NCBI RefSeq assembly: GCF_026240945.1
Contig: NZ_JAPFPY010000038.1
Location: 1 to 44,551, forward strand
From: Mycolicibacterium sp. J2
Lineage (GTDB): Bacteria; Actinomycetota; Actinomycetes; Mycobacteriales; Mycobacteriaceae
DNA length: 44,551 bases
Direction of reading: 5' to 3'
Positions 15,629 to 24,306 of this stretch are shown piece after piece. Below the pieces are notes generated by a model that was given only the letters and a program-made list of their open reading frames with translations, had not been told where the DNA came from and ran no database searches. The position numbers and the translations under genes are program-made. The first letter of the stretch is position 1; each line of letters begins with the position of its first letter.

Positions 15629-17169
15629 ACGGCATCGGCTGGCTGAGCGCACTGTGGGCGGTCCCGATCGTCGGCGCGGCGATCGTGATCGTGTTGCCCC
15701 GCAGACAGTTCGCACGCTACCTGGCCCTGGCCATCTCGCTGGCGGTACTGGCCATCGCGGTGGGCCTGGCAGTGCGGTTCGATCCTGGCGGGGCGCAGTT
15801 CCAGTTCGTCGAAGACCGTCAATGGATTCCGTCGTTCGGCACCGGTTATGTGCTGGGGGTGGACGGCATCGCGCTGGCCTTGGTGGTGCTCACCGCGGTG
15901 CTGGTGCCGTTGTTGGTGATCGCGGGTTGGAATGACGGCGGCGACACCAGCTTCGGTACCCGGTCCACCCAGAGTTACCTGGCGCTGACGCTGGCCGTCG
16001 AGGGCATGGTGCTGATCTCCCTGGTGGCCCTTGATGTGCTGCTGTTCTACGTGTTCTTCGAGGCGATGCTCATCCCGATGTACTTCCTGATCGGCGGATT
16101 CGGCGGGGCCAACCGGTCGGCCGCAGCGGTGAAGTTCCTGTTGTACAACCTGTTCGGCGGGCTCATCATGCTGGCCGCGGTGATCGGGCTGTACGTGGTG
16201 ACGGCCGATCCGCTCGGGGGCACATTCGACTTCCGGGCCATCGCCGATGCCGCGTCGCGCGGTGAGCTGGGTGCCAGCCCCGCCGTGCTCAACGCCTTGT
16301 TCCTGGGGTTCATGTTCGCTTTCGCGGTGAAGGCTCCGTTGTGGCCGTTCCACCGCTGGTTGCCGGACTCGGCGGTCGAGGCCACCCCGGCCACGGCCGT
16401 GCTGATGATGGCCGTCGTCGACAAGGTGGGCACGTTCGGGATGTTGCGGTATTGCCTGCAGCTCTTTCCCGATGCGTCGATGACATTCCGGCCGCTGGTC
16501 ATCACGCTGGCGGTGATCGGCATCGTCTACGGTGCGATCGTGGCGATCGGTCAGACCGACGTGATGCGGTTGATCGCTTACACGTCGATCTCGCACTTCG
16601 GTTTCATCATCCTCGGCATCTTCGTGATGACCAGTCAGGGCCAGGCCGGCTCCACGCTGTACATGGTCAACCACGGGATTTCCACGGCGGCACTGTTCCT
16701 GATCGCCGGATTCCTGGTGTCGCGGCGCGGTTCCCGACTGATCGCCGACTTCGGTGGCGTGCAGAAGGTCGCGCCGGTGCTGGCCGGCACGTTCCTGATC
16801 GCCGGGTTGGCCACGCTGTCACTACCGGGCCTGGCGCCGTTCGTCTCCGAATTCCTGGTGCTGATCGGCACGTTCACGCGCTACCCGGCAATGGCGGTGT
16901 TCGCCGTGACCGCGCTGGTGCTCTCGGCGATCTACATCCTGTGGGCGTACCAGCGGATGATGACGGGTCCGGTCAAGGACGGAAACGAGCGGCTGCGGGA
17001 TCTGCTCCCCCGTGAGCTGATCGTGGTGGCGCCGCTGATCGCGCTGCTGCTGGTGCTGGGCATCTATCCCAAACCTGCGCTCGACGTCATCAACCCGGCC
17101 GTCGACCACACGCTGCGCACGATCCACCAGCAGGATCCGGTGCCGACCGCGGAGGGTGCATCCCGATGA
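15625..17169 (+). CDS. nuoM: NADH-quinone oxidoreductase subunit M, antiporter-like
   Basis: A 514-residue antiporter-like membrane subunit with about 14 helices. The core motifs are FYVFFEAMLIPMYFLIG (key Glu), KAPLWPFHRWLPDSAVEAT and VVDKVGTFGMLRY (lysines of the proton channel). The start is GTG 15625, overlapping the nuoL stop as GTGA. The protein lies between NuoL and NuoN in the membrane arm. The C-terminus is slightly shorter than I recall for M. tuberculosis NuoM, but no domain is missing. Confidence 0.95.
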   Translation: MNGIGWLSALWAVPIVGAAIVIVLPRRQFARYLALAISLAVLAIAVGLAVRFDPGGAQFQFVEDRQWIPSFGTGYVLGVDGIALALVVLTAVLVPLLVIAGWNDGGDTSFGTRSTQSYLALTLAVEGMVLISLVALDVLLFYVFFEAMLIPMYFLIGGFGGANRSAAAVKFLLYNLFGGLIMLAAVIGLYVVTADPLGGTFDFRAIADAASRGELGASPAVLNALFLGFMFAFAVKAPLWPFHRWLPDSAVEATPATAVLMMAVVDKVGTFGMLRYCLQLFPDASMTFRPLVITLAVIGIVYGAIVAIGQTDVMRLIAYTSISHFGFIILGIFVMTSQGQAGSTLYMVNHGISTAALFLIAGFLVSRRGSRLIADFGGVQKVAPVLAGTFLIAGLATLSLPGLAPFVSEFLVLIGTFTRYPAMAVFAVTALVLSAIYILWAYQRMMTGPVKDGNERLRDLLPRELIVVAPLIALLLVLGIYPKPALDVINPAVDHTLRTIHQQDPVPTAEGASR

Positions 17170-18719
17170 AACTTGAGGCACCATCCATCGAATATTTCCA
17201 ACTCTCACCGGTTCTCATCATCCTCGGAGTGGCGGTGGCCGGCGTGCTGGTGGAAGCGTTCCTGCCGCGCGGTATCCGGTATGCCGCCCAGCTGGTGCTC
17301 GCGATCGGCGGCCAGTTGGCCGCGCTGGTGGCGGTGGTGCTCGTGACGTCAACCGTCGAAGGAACGGGCGCACCCGCGGCGGTGGGCGCCGTCGCCGTGG
17401 ACCGGCCCGCGCTGTTCCTGCAGGGCACCCTGCTACTGGTCGGTGTCCTGGGCACGTTGCTGATGGCCGAACGGCGGATACCCGTCGGCGAAGAACGCGG
17501 CCTGGACGCCTTCACCCCACAAGCCGCGGCAGTGCCGGGCAGTGTGGCCGAGAAGATCGCCGCGAAAGCGGTCGTGGCCCAGACCGAGGTGTTCCCGCTG
17601 ACGATGTTCGCCGTCGCCGGCATGATGTTGTTCCCGGCCGCCGACGACATGCTGACGATGTTCGTTGCCCTGGAGGTCTTTTCGCTGCCGCTGTACCTGA
17701 TGTGCGGGTTGGCGCGTCGCCGTCGGCTGTTGTCCCAGGAGGCCGCGCTGAAATACTTTCTGCTGGGCGCGTTCTCGTCGGCGTTCTTCTTGTACGGGAT
17801 CGCGTTGCTGTACGGGTTCTCCGGTGCCTTCAGCCTCAGCGGCATCGCGACGGCGGTGCGGGCCGGCGGTGACACCTCGATGGCGCTGGTCGGTGTGGCG
17901 CTGGTGTCGGTCGGGGTGCTGTTCAAGGTCGGCGCGGTGCCGTTCCATTCGTGGATACCCGACGTCTATCAGGGCGCCCCCACACCCGTGACGGCATTCA
18001 TGGCGGCCGCCACCAAGATTGCGGCGTTCGGCGCGATGTTGCGGCTCTTCTACGTGGCGCTGCCCGGCCTGGCCGACGACTGGCGTCCGGTGCTGTGGGT
18101 GATCGCGATCGTCACGATGGCCGTGGGCACCGTCACCGCGATCTCCCAGAACGACGTGAAGAGGATGCTGGCCTATTCGTCGGTGGCCCATGCCGGCTTC
18201 ATCCTGACCGGTGTGATCGCACTCAACGGTGCCGGCTTGGCGGCGACGCTGTTCTATCTGTTCGCCTACGGTCTCAGCACGCTCGGCGCGTTCGCGCTGG
18301 CCGGTCTGGTGCGCGACGCCGACGGCGAGGAAGCCACCACACTCACCCAGTGGGCCGGTCTGGGCCGGCGTTATCCGCTGGTGGGCGTGGTGTTTTCGTT
18401 GTTCCTGCTGGCGTTCGCCGGGATCCCGCTGACCAGTGGTTTCGTCAGCAAGTTCGCGGTGTTCAAGGCGGCCGCCGAGGGCGGGGCGGCACCGTTGGTG
18501 ATCATCGGTGTGGTCGCCAGCGCCGTGGCCGCCTACTTCTACGTCCGGGTGATCGTGCTGATGTTCTTCACCGATCCGCCCGAGGACGCGCCCACCGTGG
18601 TGGTACCCAGCATATTGAGTTCGACGACGGTGACGATCACCGCCGCCGTCACCTTCGCGCTCGGCGCGTTGCCTCAACCGTTACTGGATCTGGTCAACGG
18701 CCAGCAGTTCACCGGCTGA
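17166..18719 (+). CDS. nuoN: NADH-quinone oxidoreductase subunit N, antiporter-like
   Basis: A 517-residue antiporter-like membrane subunit with about 14 helices, the third proton-pumping unit. It shows FVALEVFSLPLYLMCGL (key Glu), KVGAVPFHSWIPDVYQGAPT and AATKIAAFGAMLR (conserved lysines). The start at ATG 17166 overlaps the nuoM stop. It is the last gene of the operon, and its 3' end overlaps the convergent esterase gene by 11 bases, so no intrinsic terminator fits between them. Termination must occur inside the neighbour or by Rho. Confidence 0.95.
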   Translation: MKLEAPSIEYFQLSPVLIILGVAVAGVLVEAFLPRGIRYAAQLVLAIGGQLAALVAVVLVTSTVEGTGAPAAVGAVAVDRPALFLQGTLLLVGVLGTLLMAERRIPVGEERGLDAFTPQAAAVPGSVAEKIAAKAVVAQTEVFPLTMFAVAGMMLFPAADDMLTMFVALEVFSLPLYLMCGLARRRRLLSQEAALKYFLLGAFSSAFFLYGIALLYGFSGAFSLSGIATAVRAGGDTSMALVGVALVSVGVLFKVGAVPFHSWIPDVYQGAPTPVTAFMAAATKIAAFGAMLRLFYVALPGLADDWRPVLWVIAIVTMAVGTVTAISQNDVKRMLAYSSVAHAGFILTGVIALNGAGLAATLFYLFAYGLSTLGAFALAGLVRDADGEEATTLTQWAGLGRRYPLVGVVFSLFLLAFAGIPLTSGFVSKFAVFKAAAEGGAAPLVIIGVVASAVAAYFYVRVIVLMFFTDPPEDAPTVVVPSILSSTTVTITAAVTFALGALPQPLLDLVNGQQFTG

Positions 18720-19617
18720 CGGCGCGGCGCACCTGTCCGGCGATCAGTTCGTACATCCCGCGCGTCACTTCGGTGGCGTCGCTCATGATGTTGTAGCCGT
18801 GGTCGACGGCGGGCACCTCCACGTAATCGGCGAGCGCACCGACCGCGTCGAGCCTCTTGGCGTAGGCGGCCGCTTCGTCACGCAGCCGGTCATACTCGCA
18901 GGCGATCACCAATGCCGGTGCGATACCGGCGATGTCGTCGGCGTTGTCGCCCCATGCCGGTGAGGCCAAGGGGTCTCGGCGCCGCGCGATCTCGGGAATA
19001 TAGGCGGTATCGAACACCTCGCCCATCCATGGCTTCATGATCGCCTTGCCCCCGAGTGGGGAGCGCTTGCGGCCCGTCGGAGTCACCAGGTCCAGCGGGG
19101 CGTAATGCAGGACCTGTAGGGCAATCGGCGGCCCGTCGTGCATCAGTGCCATCCGGGCGACGGCGGCGGACAGGTTACCGCCCGCGCTCTGCCCGCCGAC
19201 GCAGAGCTTGTCGGCGCCCTCGTGGTCTGCCGCCCAGGCCACCACATCGTAGAGCTGTTCCACGGGGGCCGGGAAACGGTGGTGTGGCGCAAGCAGATAA
19301 TCGGTGTTGATCACCGTCACACCGGCCCGCGCGGCCAGGAAGCGGCACCAAGGGTCGTCCTGTTCGCGGTGGCCGACGACGAAACCACCGCCGTGGATGT
19401 TGACGTACACCCCGGCCGGCGGACCGTCGGGACGATAGACGGTCGCTGGGGTGTCGCCGTGCCGGGTCGGGATGCTGACCTCGGCGGTATCGGCGGCGAA
19501 CTCCGCGAACCGCACCCCCGGTTTCGGGCTGGGGTTGACCACGCGGGCGAACAGGCCGGCGAGCGCATCGGCGATCACGGGCGTCGATAACACGGACACG
19601 CCCACGACCATACGCAT
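18709..19617 (-). CDS. Alpha/beta hydrolase, hormone-sensitive-lipase type (esterase)
   Basis: A 302-residue carboxylesterase of the HSL/bacterial type IV family. It has the oxyanion-hole motif HGGG (about 75-78), the nucleophile Ser144 in GGQSAGG, an acid in ACEYDRLRDE and a histidine in VDHGYN. Mycobacterial relatives (Lip family) hydrolyse short- to medium-chain esters; the substrate is unknown. Start ATG 19617 is chosen because upstream in-frame residues look non-coding; ATG 19611 is also possible, and the ribosome site is weak. It lies downstream of the tetR gene on the same strand (92-base gap) and may be part of that regulator's operon. Confidence 0.85.
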   Translation of the reverse strand: MRMVVGVSVLSTPVIADALAGLFARVVNPSPKPGVRFAEFAADTAEVSIPTRHGDTPATVYRPDGPPAGVYVNIHGGGFVVGHREQDDPWCRFLAARAGVTVINTDYLLAPHHRFPAPVEQLYDVVAWAADHEGADKLCVGGQSAGGNLSAAVARMALMHDGPPIALQVLHYAPLDLVTPTGRKRSPLGGKAIMKPWMGEVFDTAYIPEIARRRDPLASPAWGDNADDIAGIAPALVIACEYDRLRDEAAAYAKRLDAVGALADYVEVPAVDHGYNIMSDATEVTRGMYELIAGQVRRAVSR

Positions 19618-19709
19618 AGGTTGCAGAACCGCGCCGACGCCGAGTTCGATGTTTTGCCGATCCGCACTCGCACTTTGCGGCCCAAAGGTGAGTTTGGACG
19701 GGAAGGGGG

Positions 19710-20306
19710 CTAGCGGATGACGCCGTGCACGACGATGGCGGTGGTCTGGTCTATCCACTCCTCGTCGATCTCCCAGCCGGGCACCAAGAGCATGCGCAGC
19801 AGGTTGGCCCCGCCGATCACCTCGATGAGCCGGTCGGGATCGATATCGGCATGCACCTCACCGCGCTCGACGGCATGAACCAGCCGGTCCCGCACGATGC
19901 CGAAAAGCCCGGTGAACCGGCTCATCACCCGTTGGCTCAGCTCCGGATCGGCGGCCATATCGGCGATCACCCCGGGTAGCGCGGCACGCACCACCGGGCT
20001 GGTGAACACCGCTCCGGCGGCCGCGATCATGGCGCGGATGTCGGTGGCGATATCGCCCTCCGGCATGCGCAGCGCGGTGGGCGCCGTCGGGAACGCCGCC
20101 TCGTGCACCAGCTCGGCCTTGCTCGACCAGCGGCGGTACAGCGCCGTCTTGGTGGTGCCGGCGCGTTCGGCCACGGCGGCCATCGTCAGATTCGAATAAC
20201 CGATCTGCACAAGCAGATCCGCGGTGGCCCCGAGTATGGCAGCGTCGATGCGGGGATCGCGGGGTCGGCCCGCCCCCTTGTCAACCGTAGGTGAGTCTGC
20301 TTTCAT
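19710..20306 (-). CDS. TetR-family repressor, Rv3167c-like
   Basis: A 198-residue regulator with an N-terminal TetR helix-turn-helix (about residues 28-65, with LTMAAVAERAGTTKTALYRRW) and a C-terminal ligand domain. Start ATG 20306 is chosen because the longer frame would run through the divergent promoter. The gene is divergent from the Rv3168-like phosphotransferase, as in M. tuberculosis, and a palindrome lies in the 42-base gap. It therefore probably represses itself and the neighbouring pair. The effector is unknown. Orthology is inferred from the three-gene order. Confidence 0.87.
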   Translation of the reverse strand: MKADSPTVDKGAGRPRDPRIDAAILGATADLLVQIGYSNLTMAAVAERAGTTKTALYRRWSSKAELVHEAAFPTAPTALRMPEGDIATDIRAMIAAAGAVFTSPVVRAALPGVIADMAADPELSQRVMSRFTGLFGIVRDRLVHAVERGEVHADIDPDRLIEVIGGANLLRMLLVPGWEIDEEWIDQTTAIVVHGVIR

Positions 20307-20308
20307 AT

Positions 20309-20325
20309 CGCTACCGATCGTAGCG
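20309..20325. promoter_or_regulatory. Operator palindrome between tetR and phosphotransferase genes
   Basis: A perfect inverted repeat CGCTAC-CGATC-GTAGCG, two bases from the tetR start and 23 bases from the divergent GTG start. The plus-strand hexamer TAGCGT (20321-20326) fits a TANNNT -10 and overlaps the right arm, so a bound repressor would block polymerase. Assignment to the adjacent TetR is inference from position and symmetry. Confidence 0.65.
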
Positions 20326-20348
20326 TAATTGGTTCGGGAAGGAACACC

Positions 20349-21473
20349 GTGGCGAACGAACCGGCCGTCGAAGACGTCAGCCGTCTGCAGCATTCCAGCC
20401 GAGATGTCAGCACCGTACCCGCCGCGATCGCGCGGTGGCTGGCAACGCAGCTCCCGGGCAAGGGCACCCCCACCGTCACCGTCGACAGCGGCGTCGACGC
20501 CAACGGCATGTCGTCAGAGACCCTGCTGTTGACCGTCGACTGGCACGGTGCGCAACAGAACCTGGTCGCCAGGGTCGCCCCCACCGCCGCCGACGTCCCG
20601 GTGTTCTCGTCCTATCGGCTGGACCATCAATTCGAGTTGATGCGCCAGGTCGGCGATCTCACCGATGTGCCGGTCCCCCGGGTCCGCTGGATCGACACCA
20701 CCGGCGACGTGCTGGGTACCCCGTTCTTCCTGATGGACCGGGTCGATGGCATCGTGCCTCCGGATGTGATGCCCTACACCTTCGGCGGCAATTGGTTTGC
20801 CGACGCGCCCGCCGAGCGCCGGCGCGAGCTGCAGGACGCCACCGTCGAAGTGCTCGCCAGACTGCATTCCATTCCCGATGCGACCCAGCGGTTCTCGTTC
20901 CTCATCGAGGACGACCCGGCCGGCGACACCCCACTGCGGCGGCATTTCGGCTGGCTCACACAGTGGTACGAATTCGCCGTCCCGGATATCGGCCGTTCCG
21001 AACTCGTGGAACGGGCGCTGGGCTGGCTGGAGGACCACTTCCCCACCGACGTCGCCGCCACCACCCCGGTGCTGGCGTGGGGCGACTCCCGCATCGGCAA
21101 CGTGCTGTACCAGGATTTCCGCCCGGCCGCGGTATTGGACTGGGAGATGGCCACCCTGGGACCCCGCGAACTCGACGTCTCGTGGATCATCTTCGCCCAC
21201 ATGGTATTCCAGGAACTGGCCGGGCTGGCCGGACTACCGGGCCTGCCGGACGTCCTGCGCGAGGACGATGTGCGGGCCACCTACGAAGGACTGACCGGCG
21301 TGCGCCTCGGCGACCTGCGCTGGTTCTATATCTACTCCGGAGTGATCTGGTGTTGTGTGTTCATGCGCACCACCGCACGCCGGGTGCATTTCGGCGAGAT
21401 GGACAAACCCGAGGACGTGGAGTCGACGTTCTACCACGCCTCGCTGCTGCGACGACTCCTCGAGGAGGCCTGA
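20349..21473 (+). CDS. APH-like phosphotransferase, Rv3168-like
   Basis: A 374-residue protein with the aminoglycoside phosphotransferase/ACAD10 kinase fold. The catalytic loop reads LAWGDSRIGNVLY near residues 241-253, so Trp replaces the histidine of the usual HGD motif while Asp and Asn remain. DWEM supplies the metal aspartate near residue 263. The start is GTG 20349 with a GGAAGGA ribosome site at 20337-20343. M. tuberculosis Rv3168 has the same neighbours and a solved kinase fold as I recall; its physiological substrate is not established to my knowledge. It is the first gene of a pair with the Rv3169-like gene (TGATG overlap at 21473). Confidence 0.88.
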   Translation: MANEPAVEDVSRLQHSSRDVSTVPAAIARWLATQLPGKGTPTVTVDSGVDANGMSSETLLLTVDWHGAQQNLVARVAPTAADVPVFSSYRLDHQFELMRQVGDLTDVPVPRVRWIDTTGDVLGTPFFLMDRVDGIVPPDVMPYTFGGNWFADAPAERRRELQDATVEVLARLHSIPDATQRFSFLIEDDPAGDTPLRRHFGWLTQWYEFAVPDIGRSELVERALGWLEDHFPTDVAATTPVLAWGDSRIGNVLYQDFRPAAVLDWEMATLGPRELDVSWIIFAHMVFQELAGLAGLPGLPDVLREDDVRATYEGLTGVRLGDLRWFYIYSGVIWCCVFMRTTARRVHFGEMDKPEDVESTFYHASLLRRLLEEA

Positions 21474-22588
21474 TGCTCGGCCCGATGGACGAATTCCCCA
21501 TTCACCAGATCCCCAAACCCATTGCATGGCCCGGCTCTTCGGACCGCAACTTCTACGACCGGTCCTACTTCAACGCCCATGACCGCACCGGCGACATCTT
21601 CGTCATCACCGGGATCGGGTACTACCCGAACCTCGGGGTGAAGGACGCCTTCCTGTTGGTGAGGCGCGGGGACACCCAGACGGCGGTGCACCTGTCCGAT
21701 GCCATCGACCAAGACCGGCTGCACCAGCATGTGCTGGGTTACCGCGTCGACGTCACCGACCCGCTGCACTCGCTGCACATCACCCTGGAGGAAACCGACG
21801 GGATCGCCGCCGACCTGACCTGGACGGGGTTGTTCGACGTCGTGCAGGAACAGCCACACGTCATGCGCCAGGGCAACCGGGTGACCCTGGACGCCCAGCG
21901 GTTTGCCCAATTGGGTTCGTGGAGCGGAACTCTGGACATCGACGGCGAACGCATCGCGATCGATCCCGCGGTGTGGATCGGATCGAGGGACCGGTCCTGG
22001 GGTATCCGGCCGATCGGTGAACCCGAGCCCGCCGGGCGGCCCGCCGATCCCCCGTTCGAGGGTATGTGGTGGCTGTACGTGCCGATGGCGTTCGACGACT
22101 TCTCGATCGTGCTGATCATCCAGGAAGAACCCAACGGATTCCGGTCCTTGAACGACTGCACCCGTATCTGGAAGGACGGCCGCGTCGAACAACTGGGCTG
22201 GCCTCGGGCGCAAATCCACTACCGCTCCGGCACCCGCATCCCCACCGGCGCAACGATCGACGCGACCACACCGGACGGCTCACCCGTCCGGTTCGACGTG
22301 GAATCCAAACTGCCGGTCCCGATTCACGTCGGTGGTGGCTACGGCGGTGATTCGGATTGGACGCACGGCGTGTGGCGCGGCGAGAAGTTCACCGAGCGAC
22401 TCAGCTACGACATGACCGATCCGGCCGTCGTCGGACGCTGCGCCTTCGGGGTCATCGACCACGTCGGGCGGGCGGTGTGCACCGAGGAGGGCCGCGGGCC
22501 GGCCGAAGGCTGGGGGCTGTTCGAGCACGGCGCGCTGGGCCGGCACGACCCGTCCGGCTTCGCCGACTGGCTGACCGTGGCTCCCTAG
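21473..22588 (+). CDS. Conserved protein, Rv3169-like
   Basis: A 371-residue protein with no signal peptide or membrane helix, rich in beta strands and tryptophan, including NFYDRSYFNAHDRTGDIF near the N-terminus and PFEGMWWLYVPMAFDDFS in the middle. The gene order matches Rv3169 of M. tuberculosis. The composition recalls lipocalin/AttH-like or hydroxyneurosporene synthase-like two-barrel proteins, but I cannot assign a reaction. It is translationally coupled to the phosphotransferase, so the two probably act in one pathway under the TetR regulator. Its stop overlaps the convergent DUF4345 gene by four bases. Confidence 0.8.
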   Translation: MLGPMDEFPIHQIPKPIAWPGSSDRNFYDRSYFNAHDRTGDIFVITGIGYYPNLGVKDAFLLVRRGDTQTAVHLSDAIDQDRLHQHVLGYRVDVTDPLHSLHITLEETDGIAADLTWTGLFDVVQEQPHVMRQGNRVTLDAQRFAQLGSWSGTLDIDGERIAIDPAVWIGSRDRSWGIRPIGEPEPAGRPADPPFEGMWWLYVPMAFDDFSIVLIIQEEPNGFRSLNDCTRIWKDGRVEQLGWPRAQIHYRSGTRIPTGATIDATTPDGSPVRFDVESKLPVPIHVGGGYGGDSDWTHGVWRGEKFTERLSYDMTDPAVVGRCAFGVIDHVGRAVCTEEGRGPAEGWGLFEHGALGRHDPSGFADWLTVAP

Positions 22589-22935
22589 ACGGCCCAGAAG
22601 AGCACCGCCGCACCCGCCGCTTCGACCAGGCAGTAGAACCAGTTGGGGTAGAACGGCGTCCGCTGACCGAACACCGACGCCAACCGCCCTGCTGCCATCC
22701 CGGCCAGTGCGGCCCCGACGGTGATCAGGACACCGGTTCGCGCCTCGGGCGCGCGGGTGGCGTAGATCAGCACCGCGGCGATGGCCAGCCCGAATCCGCC
22801 GTAGACGGCACGCACCTCCGAGCGCGCGGTCGCGGTGCCGAGCGTGACACCGAACGGACCCAGCATGGCCGCCGGCGCGGCCAGTGCATAGACGCCCATG
22901 CCGGCAAAGAACACCGCAAGGACCAGCTCGATCAC
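22585..22935 (-). CDS. DUF4345 family membrane protein
   Basis: A 116-residue, almost wholly hydrophobic protein with four predicted transmembrane helices, ending FWAV. It matches the DUF4345 pattern of small four-helix proteins with a conserved arginine/tyrosine pair between helices 1 and 2 (EVRAVYGG). Start GTG 22935 is chosen because AGGAGG lies 7 bases upstream and the longer frame crosses the divergent regulator gene. The function of the family is unknown. It is divergent from the AraC gene with only 36 bases between starts. Confidence 0.75.
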   Translation of the reverse strand: MIELVLAVFFAGMGVYALAAPAAMLGPFGVTLGTATARSEVRAVYGGFGLAIAAVLIYATRAPEARTGVLITVGAALAGMAAGRLASVFGQRTPFYPNWFYCLVEAAGAAVLFWAV

Positions 22936-22971
22936 GGTAACCTCCTGTTCGTCAGCGATCAGGAGTCCAGC

Positions 22972-23727
22972 ATGCCCAGCGCGAAGCCGGCGGCGCTTCC
23001 ACAAACCTGCTATCCCGCGGTCTGGTTGTGGCCGGGACAGGCGCTGTATGCCGGCCCGGGTCTGGGGCTGGAACCGCATTCCGGTTCGGTGTGGTGCCTG
23101 GCCGTGGGTGTCGACGGCCCGCTGACCGTCACCGTCGGCGCACGACGCATCGTCGCGCGCTCGGTGCTGATCCCCCCGCGACTCACCCACCACCTGACGG
23201 TCGATGGTCGCCTGGTGTCGTGTTACCTCGACCCCGCCTCCGAACGCACCCGGTCCTGCCGGCGCCAGGTCACCGAGTTCCACGACGGGGTCGGTGTGCA
23301 CCACCATGCACAGCAGGCGCTGGTCACCGTGCCACGAGATGATGTCGCCGCGCAACGGTGGCTGGCGGCGGCGGCACCCGTCACGATCGGCACCATCGAC
23401 CCCCGGATCGAATTGGTGGCCAAGCAGATTCGTGACGATCCCGGCACACAGAGCTCGGCGGGTGAGCTGGCGGCGGCGGCCGGGCTGTCCGAATCACGTT
23501 TCCTGCACCTGTTCCGGCAGGAGACCGGATCGAGCTTGCGCCGCTACCGGTTGTGGAGCCGGCTGATCCGTGCCGGCGCCGAACTGGCGGCCGGACACAA
23601 TCTCACCACCGCCGCGGTCGAAGCCGGGTTCGCCAGCCCTTCGCACCTGGCCGACCGGTTCAAGACGACATTCGGGTTGTCGGCCACCCAGTTACTGGCG
23701 ACGGGGCTGAGCATCCGGATTCTCTGA
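22972..23727 (+). CDS. AraC-family transcriptional regulator
   Basis: A 251-residue regulator. The N-terminal ~140 residues form a cupin-like sensing domain (VWCLAVGVDGPLTV, then RSVLIPPRLTHHLT). The C-terminal ~100 residues carry the two helix-turn-helices of AraC proteins, first SSAGELAAAAGLSESRFLHL, then TTAAVEAGFASPSHLADRF. The start is ATG 22972 after AGGAG. It lies head-to-head with the DUF4345 gene, the most likely target besides itself. The inducer is unknown. Confidence 0.88.
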   Translation: MPSAKPAALPQTCYPAVWLWPGQALYAGPGLGLEPHSGSVWCLAVGVDGPLTVTVGARRIVARSVLIPPRLTHHLTVDGRLVSCYLDPASERTRSCRRQVTEFHDGVGVHHHAQQALVTVPRDDVAAQRWLAAAAPVTIGTIDPRIELVAKQIRDDPGTQSSAGELAAAAGLSESRFLHLFRQETGSSLRRYRLWSRLIRAGAELAAGHNLTTAAVEAGFASPSHLADRFKTTFGLSATQLLATGLSIRIL

Positions 23728-23745
23728 ACGTGGTCGAATAAAGCG

Positions 23746-24306
23746 ATGGGGCCGAAATGGGTGTGGGTACCGGCCGTGCTGGCCGTGTTCGGCGCGGCGG
23801 AGTGGGCGACCTGGAAAGCCTCACGCGAGCTGACCGCGAGCGCCGACGGTGCTCCGGTGCCCGGGGAGACGGTGCTGGTACTGGGTTGTCCGATCACCGC
23901 ACTGTGGAAGTGGCGGGTGCGCATTGCCGTGCGCTCCACCGATCCGTCGACCGCCCGGTTCGTCTTCTCCGGCGCCGCGGTGCGCACCCCGGTGCCGGAG
24001 GCCGAGCTGATGGCCGATTATGCGATCCGTCGGCTCGGGGTGCCGCCGGCGAACGTCATCGTGGAGGATCGGTCGCGCAACACCGTGCAGAACATCGTGA
24101 ATGCGATACCTCTGATGACCGACAGCCCGGCGATCAAGATCGTGTCCAACACCTTCCATGCCCGCCGGGCACGACAGATCCTGCACGAGCAGGCACCGAT
24201 GCTGGCCGAGCGACTGCATCCGGCGCGCGACTACATCCCTGGCGAGTGGGGGCCGCTACACGTGGCCCTGCTGGCCTACCACCTGTACCGGTGCGGGTTC
24301 GGCTAG
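23746..24306 (+). CDS. YdcF-family protein (DUF218)
   Basis: A 186-residue protein with an N-terminal membrane anchor (about residues 4-20) followed by an extracytoplasmic DUF218 domain. The family marks are VLVLGCP at the domain start, ADYAIRRLGVPPANVIVEDRSRNTVQN in the centre and VSNTFHARRA near the end. Proteins of this fold (YdcF, SanA, ElyC) act in envelope biogenesis, possibly on lipid-linked precursors, but the reaction is unknown. It starts 18 bases after the AraC gene. The last 51 bases overlap the convergent monooxygenase gene. Confidence 0.82.
   Translation: MGPKWVWVPAVLAVFGAAEWATWKASRELTASADGAPVPGETVLVLGCPITALWKWRVRIAVRSTDPSTARFVFSGAAVRTPVPEAELMADYAIRRLGVPPANVIVEDRSRNTVQNIVNAIPLMTDSPAIKIVSNTFHARRARQILHEQAPMLAERLHPARDYIPGEWGPLHVALLAYHLYRCGFG

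Noticed and set aside
15043..16674. Long antisense open frame over nuoL/nuoM (543 codons)
   Set aside because: It is rich in His, Arg, Gln and Asp in a pattern typical of reverse-strand reading of GC-rich membrane genes, and the sense strand encodes clear complex I subunits.
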